64,000 nt of DNA, taken from contig NZ_FQWL01000005.1 of NCBI RefSeq assembly GCF_900129665.1, positions 151,085 through 215,084 of the forward strand, given 5' to 3'. The notes under the pieces are model-generated. The model had not been told where the DNA came from and searched no databases. It saw nothing but the letters and a program-made list of their open reading frames with translations. This DNA comes from Flagellimonas flava (GTDB lineage Bacteria > Bacteroidota > Bacteroidia > Flavobacteriales > Flavobacteriaceae). Below, in pieces: positions 54,637-64,000 of this stretch. The position numbers and the translations under genes were made by a program. Every line of letters begins with the position of its first letter. Position 1 is the first letter of the stretch.

Positions 54637-55353
54637 TTACTTTCTACGACGTTGTGGTTTCTTACCATCCCTCTTGTCGCCTTTACCTTGACCTTTGGAC
54701 AATCCTACTAGTGGAGAAAGTTCTCTTTTCCCATACACCTCACCCTTCATGATCCAAACTTTGATTCCCAATCTTCCATACGTGGTGTGGGCTTCATGCA
54801 AAGCATAGTCCACATCGGCACGAAAGGTTGACAATGGGATTCTTCCTTCCTTATATGACTCTGAACGCGCCATTTCCGCTCCGTTCAAACGTCCAGAAAT
54901 CTGAATCTTAATGCCCTCTGCATTCATACGAATTGCAGCGGCGATAGCCATTTTAATAGCTCTTCTGTATGAGATTCTGCTTTCAATTTGTCTTGCAACA
55001 CTAGCTGCAACCAAATTGGCATCCAACTCAGGTCTCTTAATTTCATGAATATTGATCTGAACCTCCTTGTTGGTAATTTTCTTAAGCTCTTCCTTAAGCT
55101 TATCCACCTCTTGTCCACCTTTACCAATGATAATACCAGGTCTTGCGGTAGTAATGGTGATGGTGATCAATTTTAAGGTTCTCTCAATAATTACCCTTGA
55201 AACGCTGGCCTTGGCCAAACGCGCATGGATATACTTTCTTATTTTATCATCCTCAGCCAGCTTATCGCCGTAATCGTTACCACCGTACCAGTTGGATTCC
55301 CATCCTCTGATGATTCCTAAGCGATTTCCTATCGGATTGGTCTTCTGTCCCAT
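54637..55353 (-). CDS. rpsC: 30S ribosomal protein S3
   Basis: A 238-residue protein with [25 protein letters not shown], the KH domain [17 protein letters not shown] and the C domain [17 protein letters not shown] segment [19 protein letters not shown]. It has a basic tail. Confidence 0.99.
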   Translation of the reverse strand: MGQKTNPIGNRLGIIRGWESNWYGGNDYGDKLAEDDKIRKYIHARLAKASVSRVIIERTLKLITITITTARPGIIIGKGGQEVDKLKEELKKITNKEVQINIHEIKRPELDANLVAASVARQIESRISYRRAIKMAIAAAIRMNAEGIKIQISGRLNGAEMARSESYKEGRIPLSTFRADVDYALHEAHTTYGRLGIKVWIMKGEVYGKRELSPLVGLSKGQGKGDKRDGKKPQRRRK

Positions 55354-55361
55354 ATTATACT

Positions 55362-55769
55362 CTAGCTTTGAACGTTGTTATTGGATTCCAAAATCATGGT
55401 TACATGGTTGGAACGTTTTCTAATTCTATGTGCTCTACCTTGAGGGGCAGGACGCAGTCTTTTCAACATGGTTCCACCATCCACGCGGATTTCCTTAATA
55501 TAAAGGTCAGCATCCTCAATGCTTGCATCTTCATTTTTGGCCTCCCAGTTGGCAATTGCAGAAAGCAATAATTTTTCCAACTTTCTAGAAGCTTCTTTTG
55601 GGTTGAACCTTAAAATAGCCAAGGCCATTTCAATTTGCTTGCCTCTAACCAAATCAGCGACCAAACGCATTTTTCTTGGTGAGGTTGGGCAATTGTTCAA
55701 CTTGGCAATAGCAAGCTGCTTCTTTTCCTCTTTAAGCCTTTCGGCCATTTGTCTTTTACGAACTCCCAT
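55362..55769 (-). CDS. rplV: 50S ribosomal protein L22
   Basis: A 135-residue exit-tunnel protein: [29 protein letters not shown] and the beta-hairpin tip [25 protein letters not shown], a macrolide-sensitive region of wild-type form. Confidence 0.99.
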   Translation of the reverse strand: MGVRKRQMAERLKEEKKQLAIAKLNNCPTSPRKMRLVADLVRGKQIEMALAILRFNPKEASRKLEKLLLSAIANWEAKNEDASIEDADLYIKEIRVDGGTMLKRLRPAPQGRAHRIRKRSNHVTMILESNNNVQS

Positions 55770-55776
55770 AGCTTAC

Positions 55777-56055
55777 TTACTTTTTACCTTTGTTTTTAGC
55801 TCCTGCATGACCTCTAAAAGATCTTGTAGGTGAAAATTCCCCAAGCTTGTGCCCTACCATGTTTTCAGTAACATACACGGGAACAAATTGTCTTCCATTG
55901 TGTACTGCTATGGTCTGACCCACGAAATCCGGAGTTATCATTGAGGCCCTAGACCATGTTTTGATAACTGATTTCTTACCTGATTCTATATTCGCCTGGA
56001 CTTTCTTTTCCAGACTGTGATGAACGTAAGGTCCTTTTTTTAATGAACGTGCCAT
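55777..56055 (-). CDS. rpsS: 30S ribosomal protein S19
   Basis: A 92-residue head protein: [19 protein letters not shown] and [46 protein letters not shown]. Confidence 0.99.
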   Translation of the reverse strand: MARSLKKGPYVHHSLEKKVQANIESGKKSVIKTWSRASMITPDFVGQTIAVHNGRQFVPVYVTENMVGHKLGEFSPTRSFRGHAGAKNKGKK

Positions 56056-56067
56056 TTACTTTTTCTT

Positions 56068-56892
56068 TTATTTCTTTCTACGTTCTATGATATATCTATT
56101 GGTATCCTTGGTCTTGGAACGTGTTCTGAATCCTTTTGCTGGAATACCGTTCTTAGATCTTGGATGACCTCCTGAAGCTCTACCTTCACCACCACCCATT
56201 GGATGATCAACTGGGTTCATAGCTACAGGTCTAGTTCTTGGTCTTCTACCCAACCATCTGCTTCTACCTGCTTTACCAGATACCAACAATTGGTGGTCAG
56301 AGTTGGAAACCGCTCCGACAGTTGCCAAACAGTTGGCCAAAATCATTCGGGTTTCACCAGAAGGCAATTTGATGGTAACAAACTTTCCATCCTTTGCCAT
56401 CAACTGTGCAAAAGTACCGGCACTACGCGCCATAACAGCACCTTGACCAGGTCTCAACTCGATACAAGAAATGATAGTACCCAAGGGAATCTCACTTAAA
56501 GGAAGTGCATTTCCAATTTCCGGGGCAACATTGGCTCCAGAAGCTATTTTCTGACCAACCTGCATTCCATTTTGGGCAACTACATATCTTTTCTCACCAT
56601 CCTTGTATTCTACCAAGGCAATGAATGCAGTTCTATTGGGATCGTATTGGATGGAAACCACTGTGGCCTCAACACCTTGCTTATCCCTTTTGAAATCGAT
56701 AACTCGATATCTTCTTTTATGACCTCCACCTCTGTGGCGCATGGTCATTTTTCCTTGACTGTTCCTACCACCCGACTTTTTTAACGGAGCAAGCAAGCTT
56801 TTCTCCGGCTTATCAGTAGTAATCGCGTCAAATCCGTTTACTACTCTAAAACGCTGTCCAGGGGTTATCGGTTTTAATTTTCTAACTGACAT
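56068..56892 (-). CDS. rplB: 50S ribosomal protein L2
   Basis: A 274-residue protein near the peptidyl-transferase centre. It contains [21 protein letters not shown] and the conserved [25 protein letters not shown] with the key His of the family. Confidence 0.99.
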   Translation of the reverse strand: MSVRKLKPITPGQRFRVVNGFDAITTDKPEKSLLAPLKKSGGRNSQGKMTMRHRGGGHKRRYRVIDFKRDKQGVEATVVSIQYDPNRTAFIALVEYKDGEKRYVVAQNGMQVGQKIASGANVAPEIGNALPLSEIPLGTIISCIELRPGQGAVMARSAGTFAQLMAKDGKFVTIKLPSGETRMILANCLATVGAVSNSDHQLLVSGKAGRSRWLGRRPRTRPVAMNPVDHPMGGGEGRASGGHPRSKNGIPAKGFRTRSKTKDTNRYIIERRKK

Positions 56893-56901
56893 TTCTTGTC
56901 T

Positions 56902-57192
56902 TTATAGATTACTGTAAAAATCAATAATATCACCTTCAGCAACATCTACAATCGCTTTTTTCAAAGCATTTGTTTTACCATGTTGGATTCCAGTTTTGGT
57001 ATAACGACTCCTACGATTTGGACCATAGTTCATGGTTCGTACCTTTTCCACAGAAACACCATAAGTAGCCTCAACAGCCTCCTTTATTTGAAGCTTATTG
57101 GCCGATGGGTCAACGTAGAAACCATAACGATTGAAAAGCTCGCTATCCGCGGTCATTTTTTCCGTAATGATTGGTTTTATCAACACACTCAT
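56902..57192 (-). CDS. rplW: 50S ribosomal protein L23
   Basis: A 96-residue protein at the tunnel exit that docks SRP and trigger factor: IKPIITEKMTADSELFNRYGFYVDPSANKLQIKEAVEATYGVSVEKVRTMN. Confidence 0.99.
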   Translation of the reverse strand: MSVLIKPIITEKMTADSELFNRYGFYVDPSANKLQIKEAVEATYGVSVEKVRTMNYGPNRRSRYTKTGIQHGKTNALKKAIVDVAEGDIIDFYSNL

Positions 57193-57198
57193 GATATC

Positions 57199-57828
57199 TT
57201 ATTTCTTTAGGTTCGATTCTATTCCTTCCAAAGCACTCTCGGTAAATACTACATTATTAGCGTTAACTATTTTGTAAGTATTTAATTCTGAGCCATTTAT
57301 GACTTCGGAACGCTCCAAATTGCGCGACGACAAATATACGTTATAATTCGTACCGCCCAACACGATTAGAGACTTTTTGTTTTCGATGCCAAGTGAGGAC
57401 AAAAACGCCTTAAAATCTTTGGTCTTTGGCGCTTCAAAATTGAAGTCCTCTACCACAGTAATCGCCTTCTCTTTGGACTTCAACGTTAAGGCTGACTTTC
57501 TTGCCAAACGCTTCACGTTTTTGTTCAATTTTTGCTGGTAATCCCTTGGTCTTGGACCGAAGATTCTACCACCTCCCCTGAACACAGGAGATTTGATACT
57601 ACCGGCCCTTGCGGTACCAGTTCCTTTTTGTTTCTTGATCTTACGGGTACTCCCAGCAATCTCAGCTCTCTCCTTTGCTTTATGGGTTCCTTGTCTTTGA
57701 TGTGCCAAATATTGCTTCACATCCAAGTAGATGGCATGCTCATTAGGCTCTATTCCGAAAACGTCATCAGAAAGGTCAACCTTTCTTCCCGTTTCTTTTC
57801 CTTTGATATCTAAAACTGCAACCTTCAT
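57199..57828 (-). CDS. rplD: 50S ribosomal protein L4
   Basis: A 209-residue protein with the tunnel loop [33 protein letters not shown] and the globular C domain. Its start overlaps the rplC stop by one base. In enterobacteria L4 represses the S10 operon through its leader. Confidence 0.99.
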   Translation of the reverse strand: MKVAVLDIKGKETGRKVDLSDDVFGIEPNEHAIYLDVKQYLAHQRQGTHKAKERAEIAGSTRKIKKQKGTGTARAGSIKSPVFRGGGRIFGPRPRDYQQKLNKNVKRLARKSALTLKSKEKAITVVEDFNFEAPKTKDFKAFLSSLGIENKKSLIVLGGTNYNVYLSSRNLERSEVINGSELNTYKIVNANNVVFTESALEGIESNLKK

Positions 57829-58445
57829 TACTTCTCAATTGTTACGTAAGCATTTTTATGACCTGGAACAGCACCTTTAACTACAATAAGGTTTTTCTCA
57901 GGAACCACTTTCAATACTCTTAAGTTTTGAACCGTTACTCTTTCACCGCCCATTCTACCGGCCATCTTCATCCCCTTGAATACTCGAGCAGGATAGGACG
58001 CCGCGCCAATGGAACCTGGAGCTCTTAATCTATTGTGCTGACCGTGCGTTGCTTGCCCAACACCCCCAAAACCATGTCGTTTAACAACACCTTGGAAACC
58101 TTTTCCTTTGGAAGTCCCAATCACATCAACAAATTCTCCTTCTACAAACAAGTCAACACCAACAGTGTCTCCCAATTTAAACTCACCTTCAAAATCACGG
58201 AATTCAACGACTTTCTTCTTTGGAGAAGCACCTGCTTTTTTTGCATGGCCGAGTTCGGCCTTGTTTGCACGTTTTTCTGCCTTGTCATCGAAACCTAGTT
58301 GAAGGGCACTGTACCCGTCTACCTCTTCGGTTCTGACTTGGGTAACCACGCATGGTCCAGCCTCAAGAACGGTACATGGAATATTCTTTCCATTCTCGTC
58401 AAAGATGCTGGTCATACCGATTTTTCTTCCTATTAACCCAGACAT
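57828..58445 (-). CDS. rplC: 50S ribosomal protein L3
   Basis: A 205-residue protein: [30 protein letters not shown] and [48 protein letters not shown]. It is 165 bases downstream of rpsJ, the widest gap in this part of the cluster. Confidence 0.99.
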   Translation of the reverse strand: MSGLIGRKIGMTSIFDENGKNIPCTVLEAGPCVVTQVRTEEVDGYSALQLGFDDKAEKRANKAELGHAKKAGASPKKKVVEFRDFEGEFKLGDTVGVDLFVEGEFVDVIGTSKGKGFQGVVKRHGFGGVGQATHGQHNRLRAPGSIGAASYPARVFKGMKMAGRMGGERVTVQNLRVLKVVPEKNLIVVKGAVPGHKNAYVTIEK

Positions 58446-58503
58446 ATCTATTTAATTATTAATTATTCTAGTTTTTCTATCGCCAATTTCTTGGCAAAAA
58501 AAT

Positions 58504-58531
58504 TGGGTCAAAGAAAAGATTCTGTGACCCA
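58504..58531 (-). terminator. Terminator-like hairpin between rpsJ and rplC
   Basis: On the minus strand TGGGTCA (58531-58525) pairs with TGACCCA (58510-58504) over a 14-nt loop and is followed by A then seven T. That is the form of an intrinsic terminator, but it lies inside the ribosomal-protein run. A smaller GCCAA/TTGGC hairpin (58482-58495) follows. The element may be an attenuator controlling rplC and the genes below it. Confidence 0.55.
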
Positions 58532-58610
58532 GATATTTTTCTTATTCCCGTTTTTCCCTCGCTCGCAGCTCAGGACATGTCTCCACCTTTCTGTTAAAAG
58601 GCGTGCAAAT

Positions 58611-58916
58611 TTACACTTTTATTTCGACTTCTACACCACTTGGAAGCTCTAATTTCATTAAAGCATCAATGGTTTTTGAAGAAGAACTGTAAATATCCAA
58701 CAATCGCTTGTAAGAACTCAACTGAAATTGCTCCCTAGATTTCTTGTTCACGTGGGGTGAACGCAAAACCGTGAAGATCTTTTTGTGCGTAGGCAATGGA
58801 ATTGGTCCAGTAACCACAGCCCCAGTTGTCTTAACTGTTTTTACAATCTTTTCAGCAGACTTATCCACCAAATTGTGATCGTAAGATTTAAGTTTTATTC
58901 TAATTTTTTGACTCAT
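58611..58916 (-). CDS. rpsJ: 30S ribosomal protein S10
   Basis: A 101-residue protein: [46 protein letters not shown]. It also serves as NusE in antitermination. It lies 12 bases after fusA; tuf is not between them. Confidence 0.99.
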   Translation of the reverse strand: MSQKIRIKLKSYDHNLVDKSAEKIVKTVKTTGAVVTGPIPLPTHKKIFTVLRSPHVNKKSREQFQLSSYKRLLDIYSSSSKTIDALMKLELPSGVEVEIKV

Positions 58917-58928
58917 CTTGCTGAATAA

Positions 58929-61055
58929 TTAAGCGGTTACCCCTTTTACTGATTTAATAACTTCTTCTGCAATATTGGTTGGAGTTTCCGCATAGTGTGA
59001 AAATTCCATTGTTGAAGTTGCTCTACCAGATGACAATGTTCTCAATGAAGTCACATAACCGAACATTTCTGATAAAGGCACTTCCCCTTTAACCACTTTG
59101 GAACCGGCTCTATCGCTCATATCGCTAATAGTTCCTCTACGTCTGTTAAGGTCACCAACAATATCACCCATATTTTCTTCAGGTGTCAACACCTCAATCT
59201 TCATGATAGGCTCCATCAATACTGATCTTGCAGACTTAGCAGCAGCTTTGTATCCCATTTTTGCAGCTAATTCAAAGGAAAGTGAATCCGAATCCACTGG
59301 GTGGAAAGAACCATCCTTTAAAGTAACCTTCATACTATCCATCTCAAATCCAGCCAAAGGACCATTTTTCATAGCCTCTTTAAATCCTTTTTCTACAGAT
59401 GGAATATATTCTTTAGGAATATTACCTCCTTTAATAGTGTTCACAAACTCTAATCCAACCACTTCTTCACCCGCAGGCTCCATAGTAAAGACAATGTCGG
59501 CAAACTTACCTCGACCACCAGACTGCTTCTTGTAGACCTCTCTATGATCAGCAGATTGTGTAATCGCTTCTTTGTACTCAACCTGAGGTTGCCCTTGATT
59601 AACCTCAACCTTGAACTCACGACGCAAACGGTCAACAATAATATCCAAGTGAAGCTCACCCATACCTGAAATAATGGTCTGACCTGAAGCTTCGTCGGTT
59701 TTAACCTGGAATGTTGGGTCTTCTTCAGCCAATTTTGCCAAAGACATACCTAATTTATCCACATCTGCCTTGGTTTTAGGCTCAACAGCAATACCAATTA
59801 CAGGATCAGGGAAATCCATACTTTCCAGTATGATAGGATGTTTCTCTGAAGACATGGTATCACCAGTCTTGATATCTTTAAATCCAACAGCTGCACCAAT
59901 ATCACCAGCCTCTATATACTCAATAGCATTTTGCTTGTTAGAGTGCATTTGGTAAATACGCGAGATACGCTCTTTTTTACCTGAACGGTTGTTCAAGATA
60001 TAAGAACCTGCATCCAACCTACCTGAATAGGCTCTAAAGAATGCCAAACGACCAACAAAAGGATCTGTAGCAATCTTAAACGCCAAAGCAGAGAATGGCT
60101 CTTTTGGGTCTGGTTTTCTTGTAATCTCGTTTCCAGTGTTTGGATCAGTACCTACAATATCATCTTTATCTATTGGAGATGGTAAGTAACGACAAACGGC
60201 ATCCAACAAGAATTGAACTCCTTTGTTTTTGAATGAAGAACCACAAACCATAGGAATGATAGCTCTATCCATAACAGCGGCTCTCAAAGCGGCATGCACC
60301 TCTTCTTCAGTAATGGAATCTTCATCTTCGAAGAACTTCTCCATCAACTCCTCATCATATTCCGCAACGGCTTCAATTAAAGCAGCTCTATACTCCTTAA
60401 CCTCAGCTTTCATGTCTTCAGGAATATCGATAACATCGAAAGTAGAACCAAAGTTCTCATCGTGCCATACAATTGCCCTGTTCTTAGCAAGGTCAACAAT
60501 ACCTTTAAAGTCAGCTTCTTCACCAATAGGCAGAACAATAGGAACCGCATTGGAACCAAGCATGGTTTTAACCTGGTTACACACCATCAAGAAGTTGGAA
60601 CCTTGACGATCCATTTTGTTCACGAAACCGATTCGAGGCACTTTATAGTTATCGGCCAATCTCCAGTTCGTTTCAGACTGTGGCTCAACACCATCAACAG
60701 CACTGAACAAGAAAACCAACCCGTCCAAAACACGAAGGGAACGGTTTACCTCAACGGTAAAGTCCACGTGTCCGGGAGTATCGATAATATTAAAGTGGTA
60801 TCCTTTGGCATCAGCGGTAGGCTGTCCGTTTTCGGTAGGGAATTGCCATGTACAAGTGGTAGCAGCAGAGGTAATGGTAATACCACGCTCTTGCTCTTGC
60901 TCCATCCAGTCCATAGTTGCCGCACCATCGTGCACCTCACCAATCTTGTGACTTACACCGGTATAAAAAAGAATACGCTCAGTAGTAGTGGTTTTTCCGG
61001 CATCAATGTGCGCCGCAATACCTATATTCCTTGTGTATTTTAAATCTCTTGACAT
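58929..61055 (-). CDS. fusA: Elongation factor G
   Basis: A 708-residue translocation GTPase: [19 protein letters not shown] (P-loop), [12 protein letters not shown] (G3) and [10 protein letters not shown] (G4), with domains II-V to the C-terminus. It is between rpsG and rpsJ. Confidence 0.99.
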   Translation of the reverse strand: MSRDLKYTRNIGIAAHIDAGKTTTTERILFYTGVSHKIGEVHDGAATMDWMEQEQERGITITSAATTCTWQFPTENGQPTADAKGYHFNIIDTPGHVDFTVEVNRSLRVLDGLVFLFSAVDGVEPQSETNWRLADNYKVPRIGFVNKMDRQGSNFLMVCNQVKTMLGSNAVPIVLPIGEEADFKGIVDLAKNRAIVWHDENFGSTFDVIDIPEDMKAEVKEYRAALIEAVAEYDEELMEKFFEDEDSITEEEVHAALRAAVMDRAIIPMVCGSSFKNKGVQFLLDAVCRYLPSPIDKDDIVGTDPNTGNEITRKPDPKEPFSALAFKIATDPFVGRLAFFRAYSGRLDAGSYILNNRSGKKERISRIYQMHSNKQNAIEYIEAGDIGAAVGFKDIKTGDTMSSEKHPIILESMDFPDPVIGIAVEPKTKADVDKLGMSLAKLAEEDPTFQVKTDEASGQTIISGMGELHLDIIVDRLRREFKVEVNQGQPQVEYKEAITQSADHREVYKKQSGGRGKFADIVFTMEPAGEEVVGLEFVNTIKGGNIPKEYIPSVEKGFKEAMKNGPLAGFEMDSMKVTLKDGSFHPVDSDSLSFELAAKMGYKAAAKSARSVLMEPIMKIEVLTPEENMGDIVGDLNRRRGTISDMSDRAGSKVVKGEVPLSEMFGYVTSLRTLSSGRATSTMEFSHYAETPTNIAEEVIKSVKGVTA

Positions 61056-61063
61056 TGTTTTGA

Positions 61064-61540
61064 CTAGAATCTAAAGTGTGAGAATGCTTTATTGGCCTCT
61101 GCCATTTTGTGGGTATCCACTCTTTTCTTGACAGCGGCACCTTCCTCCTTGGCAGCAGCTAAAATTTCAGCAGCCAATTTTTGGGCCATGGATTTTTCAT
61201 TACGCTTTCTGGCATAGCTGATCAACCATTTCATGGCTGTAGAAATCTTACGGTCCGGACGAATCTGCATTGGAATCTGAAATGTAGCACCACCGACTCT
61301 TCTACTTCGAACCTCAACGTGCGGCATTACATTGGAAAGCGCATCCTTCCATAGCTCCAAAGCTGTTTTCTCTTCGTCTGTGTTTTTTTCATCCACGATA
61401 TCAATCGCATCATAAAACACCTTAAAGGCAACGGATTTCTTTCCGTCCCACATCATCATGTTCACAAAGCGTGTCACCAACTGGTCGTTAAACCTTGGAT
61501 CTGGCAACAAAGGTCTTTTCTTTGCCTGTCTTTTTCTCAT
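61064..61540 (-). CDS. rpsG: 30S ribosomal protein S7
   Basis: A 158-residue head protein that initiates 30S assembly: [35 protein letters not shown] and [23 protein letters not shown]. Confidence 0.99.
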   Translation of the reverse strand: MRKRQAKKRPLLPDPRFNDQLVTRFVNMMMWDGKKSVAFKVFYDAIDIVDEKNTDEEKTALELWKDALSNVMPHVEVRSRRVGGATFQIPMQIRPDRKISTAMKWLISYARKRNEKSMAQKLAAEILAAAKEEGAAVKKRVDTHKMAEANKAFSHFRF

Positions 61541-61546
61541 CGCTTC

Positions 61547-61921
61547 TTATTTTTTAGGACGTTTTGCACCGTATTTAGATCTACGTTGCGTTCTACCTGC
61601 TACCCCTGCGGTATCCAATGCACCACGAACAATGTGGTAACGGACTCCGGGTAAATCCTTAACTCTTCCACCTCTGACCAATACTATCGAGTGCTCTTGG
61701 AGATTGTGACCTTCACCAGGGATGTATGCGTTAACTTCTTTACCGTTGGTCAACCTTACCCTGGCCACTTTACGCATGGCAGAGTTAGGTTTCTTAGGCG
61801 TAGTTGTGTATACACGCGTACAAACCCCTCTACGTTGAGGGCACGAATCCAAAGCAGCCGATTTACTCTTCTTGGTAATGGTGACTCTTCCTTTTCGTAC
61901 TAATTGTGAAATTGTTGGCAT
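61547..61921 (-). CDS. rpsL: 30S ribosomal protein S12
   Basis: A 124-residue decoding-centre protein. The streptomycin-contact loops read [10 protein letters not shown] with Lys43 and GGRVKDLPG with Lys88, the wild-type residues. It is the first gene of the long minus-strand run; its leader is about 40 bases. Confidence 0.99.
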   Translation of the reverse strand: MPTISQLVRKGRVTITKKSKSAALDSCPQRRGVCTRVYTTTPKKPNSAMRKVARVRLTNGKEVNAYIPGEGHNLQEHSIVLVRGGRVKDLPGVRYHIVRGALDTAGVAGRTQRRSKYGAKRPKK

Positions 61922-61945
61922 TAAAATTTCTATTAAAAATCAAAA

Positions 61946-61966
61946 CAACCCTCGTTTTGAGGGCTG
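61946..61966 (-). promoter_or_regulatory. 5'-terminal hairpin in the rpsL leader
   Basis: On the minus strand CCCTC-AAAAC-GAGGG (61963-61949), extended by CA/TG across one mismatch, starts almost at the predicted transcription start. A T-rich stretch (TTGTTTTGATTTTT) follows before the ATG at 61921. It may stabilise the mRNA 5' end or act as an attenuator for the whole run. Confidence 0.5.
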
Positions 61967-61997
61967 CAAATGTAATGATATTTCGGAATAATTCAAA
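61967..61997 (-). promoter_or_regulatory. Promoter of the rpsL-rplQ ribosomal run
   Basis: On the minus strand TTTG (61997-61994), a 19-nt spacer and TACATTTG (61974-61967) match the Bacteroidota sigma consensus TTTG-N19-TAnnTTTG exactly. The predicted start is near 61961-61965, about 40 bases before rpsL. Confidence 0.85.
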
Positions 61998-62101
61998 TCC
62001 TGAAAGATTAAATTTCAGGCACTTCCTAAAAATAGAAATAAGTCACCCAGATTCTAGCTGGGCGTTAAGTGATTGACTCAAGAAAAAACCCACCCAAAGC
62101 T

Positions 62102-62881
62102 TCAAAGGTTTCCGGCAAATGCAATCACATTCACCAACCCCTTTTCCGTCTTCAAATCAATATTTCTGGATTTCATAAATTGTTTAATCTTCTGCTGATG
62201 GTCAGGAAGGAAAAGTGACAAAAAATCCCTTTTCTTGGAACTTATATAAGCAGGAACCCCATCATCAAGGGAAATATAAAAATGGGTTTCATCAACAAAT
62301 CGATGCGGAAAGGAAACAGCGTGCGAAGTTTTCGCCTCCTTACCCGCTTTAAAGTGCTTGATATTTCTTTTATGCAGTTCATAGCCGCCAACATTTAAAA
62401 CACTTTTTAGATATCCCTGGGATTTCTCATTCTTCTTATCCTTAAAAACCCCATATATATACTCATCTCCCGCCAACACGCAGGAAATATTTACATTTTT
62501 TAGCAAAGCAAGCGCCTTGTCCTCTTTAAGGTTCGTGTTTTTTATCTCAAACTCATCATTAAAGGCATTATACCGCATATACATATCACGCTCCTTTTTA
62601 CCGTTAAACCGAATTTCTCCTTTTACAAACTGTTCATTAAAATAAATGGACCCATCAATATCATCAAGATTTAGTTTTTGCTCAACACCTAAATCGGCCA
62701 ACTTATCCCTCATCTGGTTATAGAAATTTTCAGAAGCCGGGTTGTTGCCAAAATCAGGACCTATTCCTTGCAAACCCTTCTCATAAAAATTAATGACCCC
62801 AGGTTGCACATTGGCATTGCCTTGAGCTAAAACGGAAGTACTAAAAATCAGTAAAAAACATGCGCAAACAACTGTTCTCAT
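62102..62881 (-). CDS. Hypothetical secreted protein
   Basis: From ATG 62881 it has 259 residues with a signal peptide (RTVVCACFLLIFSTSVLAQ). The mature protein is rich in beta strands and lysine (IYFNEQFVKGEIRF, DEYIYGVFKDKKNEK, THFYISLDDGVPAY). I recognise no domain with confidence; it resembles secreted flavobacterial proteins of unknown function. An upstream ATG at 62935 would place 18 residues before the signal peptide. It is a single gene upstream of the ribosomal promoter. Confidence 0.72.
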   Translation of the reverse strand: MRTVVCACFLLIFSTSVLAQGNANVQPGVINFYEKGLQGIGPDFGNNPASENFYNQMRDKLADLGVEQKLNLDDIDGSIYFNEQFVKGEIRFNGKKERDMYMRYNAFNDEFEIKNTNLKEDKALALLKNVNISCVLAGDEYIYGVFKDKKNEKSQGYLKSVLNVGGYELHKRNIKHFKAGKEAKTSHAVSFPHRFVDETHFYISLDDGVPAYISSKKRDFLSLFLPDHQQKIKQFMKSRNIDLKTEKGLVNVIAFAGNL

Positions 62882-63224
62882 ATCCCTTATATATATTAAG
62901 GTATAAAGTACAAATAATATTCCGGTAAAATTCAAGCATAAGTCGATTTAACACCGTCCTGTTTTATTTCCGGTGAAATAGATGTTTTTTTTACATCTGC
63001 AACATTGAAGCCCCTTATTTCAAAGAACCCTAACAGATTTTTAGACTTTAAAAATTGCATTCCTAATAATTCTGAGTGCTTCAAATTGAATAGTCAACAA
63101 TTTACAAATGTCTTTTTAGCGGAAACGCATTTGTAAACTTAGTCTTAAAAATTTAGTAAAATTAGTTTGGATTATTAACATGAAATTATGATTTTAGCGG
63201 CTAGCTAATTCAAATAATTTTAAA
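62882..63224. other. Intergenic region upstream of the SusC-type gene
   Basis: A 343-base AT-rich region between divergent genes without a convincing ORF. It holds a 10-bp inverted repeat at 63101-63137. A weak promoter-like pair follows it: TTTG at 63166-63169, 17 bases, then TATGATTT. Nothing else is supported. Confidence 0.5.
63101..63137. repeat. Inverted repeat upstream of the SusC-type gene
   Basis: TTTACAAATG (63101-63110) and CATTTGTAAA (63128-63137) form a perfect 10-bp inverted repeat with a 17-base centre. It lies about 90 bases before the start codon and about 30 bases upstream of a promoter-like TTTG. It may be a two-site operator for a dimeric regulator. Confidence 0.5.
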
Positions 63225-64000
63225 ATGAGAACAAAACTTAATGGATTGTTAACGCTGTTATTGGCGTTTGTTGTGCAGATTTCCTTTGCACAAGACAAGA
63301 CGATTACAGGTAATGTTACGGACGCCGATGGCTTGCCGCTACCTGGGGTCAATATTGTCGTTGAAGGTACCACTAATGGTACCCAAACTGATTTTGATGG
63401 AAATTACGCGATCAGCGCCAGTCAAGGTCAAGCTCTTCTTTTTACCTATATCGGGCAACGTCCTGCAAGAAGGGATGTTGGTGCGAGTGACGTTATCAAC
63501 GTCCAAATGGAGGAGGATACCCAAGCTCTTGAGGAGGTTGTTGTAACAGCCCTTGGTATTAAGAGGGAGAAGCAAGCTTTGGGTTATGCGGTAACCGAAG
63601 TTGGTTCCGAAGACCTAGAACAGCGTCCTGAAGGTGATGTTGCCAGGGTACTTCAAGGTAAGGCCTCTGGGGTACAGATCACGCAACAAAGTGGTCTTTC
63701 AGGTTCTGGTACCAACATCGTTATCCGGGGACAAACAACGTTCAGTGGTAGCAACCAGGCTCTTTTCATTATAGATGGTGTTCCTTTCAGTACGGATACC
63801 AACTCCCAAGGTAGGAAGGATGACCGTAACGATTTCGTAAACGGTAACAACGGTTCCAGTAGATTCTTGGATTTGGACCCTAACACTATTGAAAGTGTAA
63901 ACGTACTTAAAGGTCTTGCTGCTGCAACACTTTACGGTTCACAGGGTCGTAACGGGGTTATCCTTATTACAACCAAAGGTGGTTCTTCACAAGCTGGACC
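63225..64000 (+). CDS. SusC/RagA-family TonB-linked outer membrane protein (N-terminal part, runs off the window)
   Basis: The visible 258 residues show a signal peptide (LNGLLTLLLAFVVQISFAQ), a CarboxypepD_reg-like domain (ITGNVTDADGLPLPGVNIVVEGTTNGTQTDFDGNYAIS) and the plug with VARVLQGKASGVQITQQSGLSGSGTNIVIRGQTTF, LFIIDGVPF and the TLYGSQGRNGVILITTKGG end. This is the SusC pattern, in which the receptor imports oligosaccharides or peptides with a SusD lipoprotein. The SusD gene would be expected past the window edge. No STN domain, so no direct sigma signalling. Confidence 0.96.
   Translation, partial: MRTKLNGLLTLLLAFVVQISFAQDKTITGNVTDADGLPLPGVNIVVEGTTNGTQTDFDGNYAISASQGQALLFTYIGQRPARRDVGASDVINVQMEEDTQALEEVVVTALGIKREKQALGYAVTEVGSEDLEQRPEGDVARVLQGKASGVQITQQSGLSGSGTNIVIRGQTTFSGSNQALFIIDGVPFSTDTNSQGRKDDRNDFVNGNNGSSRFLDLDPNTIESVNVLKGLAAATLYGSQGRNGVILITTKGGSSQAG

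Noticed and set aside
58917..58928. Missing tuf between fusA and rpsJ as a gene loss
   Set aside because: In Bacteroidota tuf normally lies in another cluster, so this is the expected arrangement.

Overview
The window looks like chromosomal DNA of a marine-type member of the Flavobacteriaceae (Bacteroidota). The evidence is the combined set of a SusC-type TonB-linked receptor, FecR/ECF regulation, flavobacterial promoters (TTTG, about 19 nt, TAnnTTTG) with few Shine-Dalgarno sites, zinc-less L36 and S14, and an r-protein cluster without tuf between fusA and rpsJ. I do not assign a genus. I saw no rRNA, tRNA, CRISPR array, transposase or phage gene.

1-16 kb is mixed housekeeping and accessory DNA. 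It holds a truncated FtsX-type permease, a NamZ-like muramidase, a membrane hydroxylase, a YkgJ-type protein, a methyltransferase, a metzincin lipoprotein, queE, a HerA/DUF853 ATPase, an HxlR regulator divergent from an alpha/beta hydrolase, a Gfo/Idh dehydrogenase with a DUF1080 hydrolase (possible 3-keto-sugar pathway), a VOC protein, folD and ffh.

16.5-22.5 kb is a self-contained signalling unit: a large acidic repeat lipoprotein (minus strand), divergent from an ECF sigma factor, a FecR anti-sigma factor and a TonB-dependent transducer. A bipartite motif, AAAGTAGGGTTTTT-N8-AGTTGTT, occurs with identical spacing before fecR and before the lipoprotein. It is a strong candidate for the promoter read by this sigma factor, and makes the lipoprotein the likely regulon member. 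This is my best candidate for an undescribed system.

22.5-28.9 kb carries argS, a two-gene unit ending in a DUF2867 dehydrogenase, a carboxypeptidase-regulatory-like protein, a 130-bp palindromic MITE/REP-like element and ctlX. 28.9-37.3 kb is a catabolic locus under a divergent LacI-type regulator: SSS symporter, DUF4434 protein, AGE-family epimerase (apparently with a non-canonical start), GH-like protein and secreted FAD oxidoreductase. It separates two amidinotransferase-fold genes (ctlX and a DDAH-like gene).

37.3-44.6 kb holds the DDAH-like gene, a small secreted protein, gltA, glgA, eno and carA. 44.7-61.9 kb is one long minus-strand run of rpsL, rpsG, fusA, the S10, spc and alpha ribosomal-protein genes, secY, infA and rpoA, driven by a near-perfect flavobacterial promoter at 61967-61997. 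Three gaps in this run carry unusual structure: a terminator-like hairpin between rpsJ and rplC, and paired 7-nt-periodic repeat arrays between secY and infA and between rpsM and rpsK. The window ends with an unknown secreted protein and the start of a SusC/RagA receptor gene.
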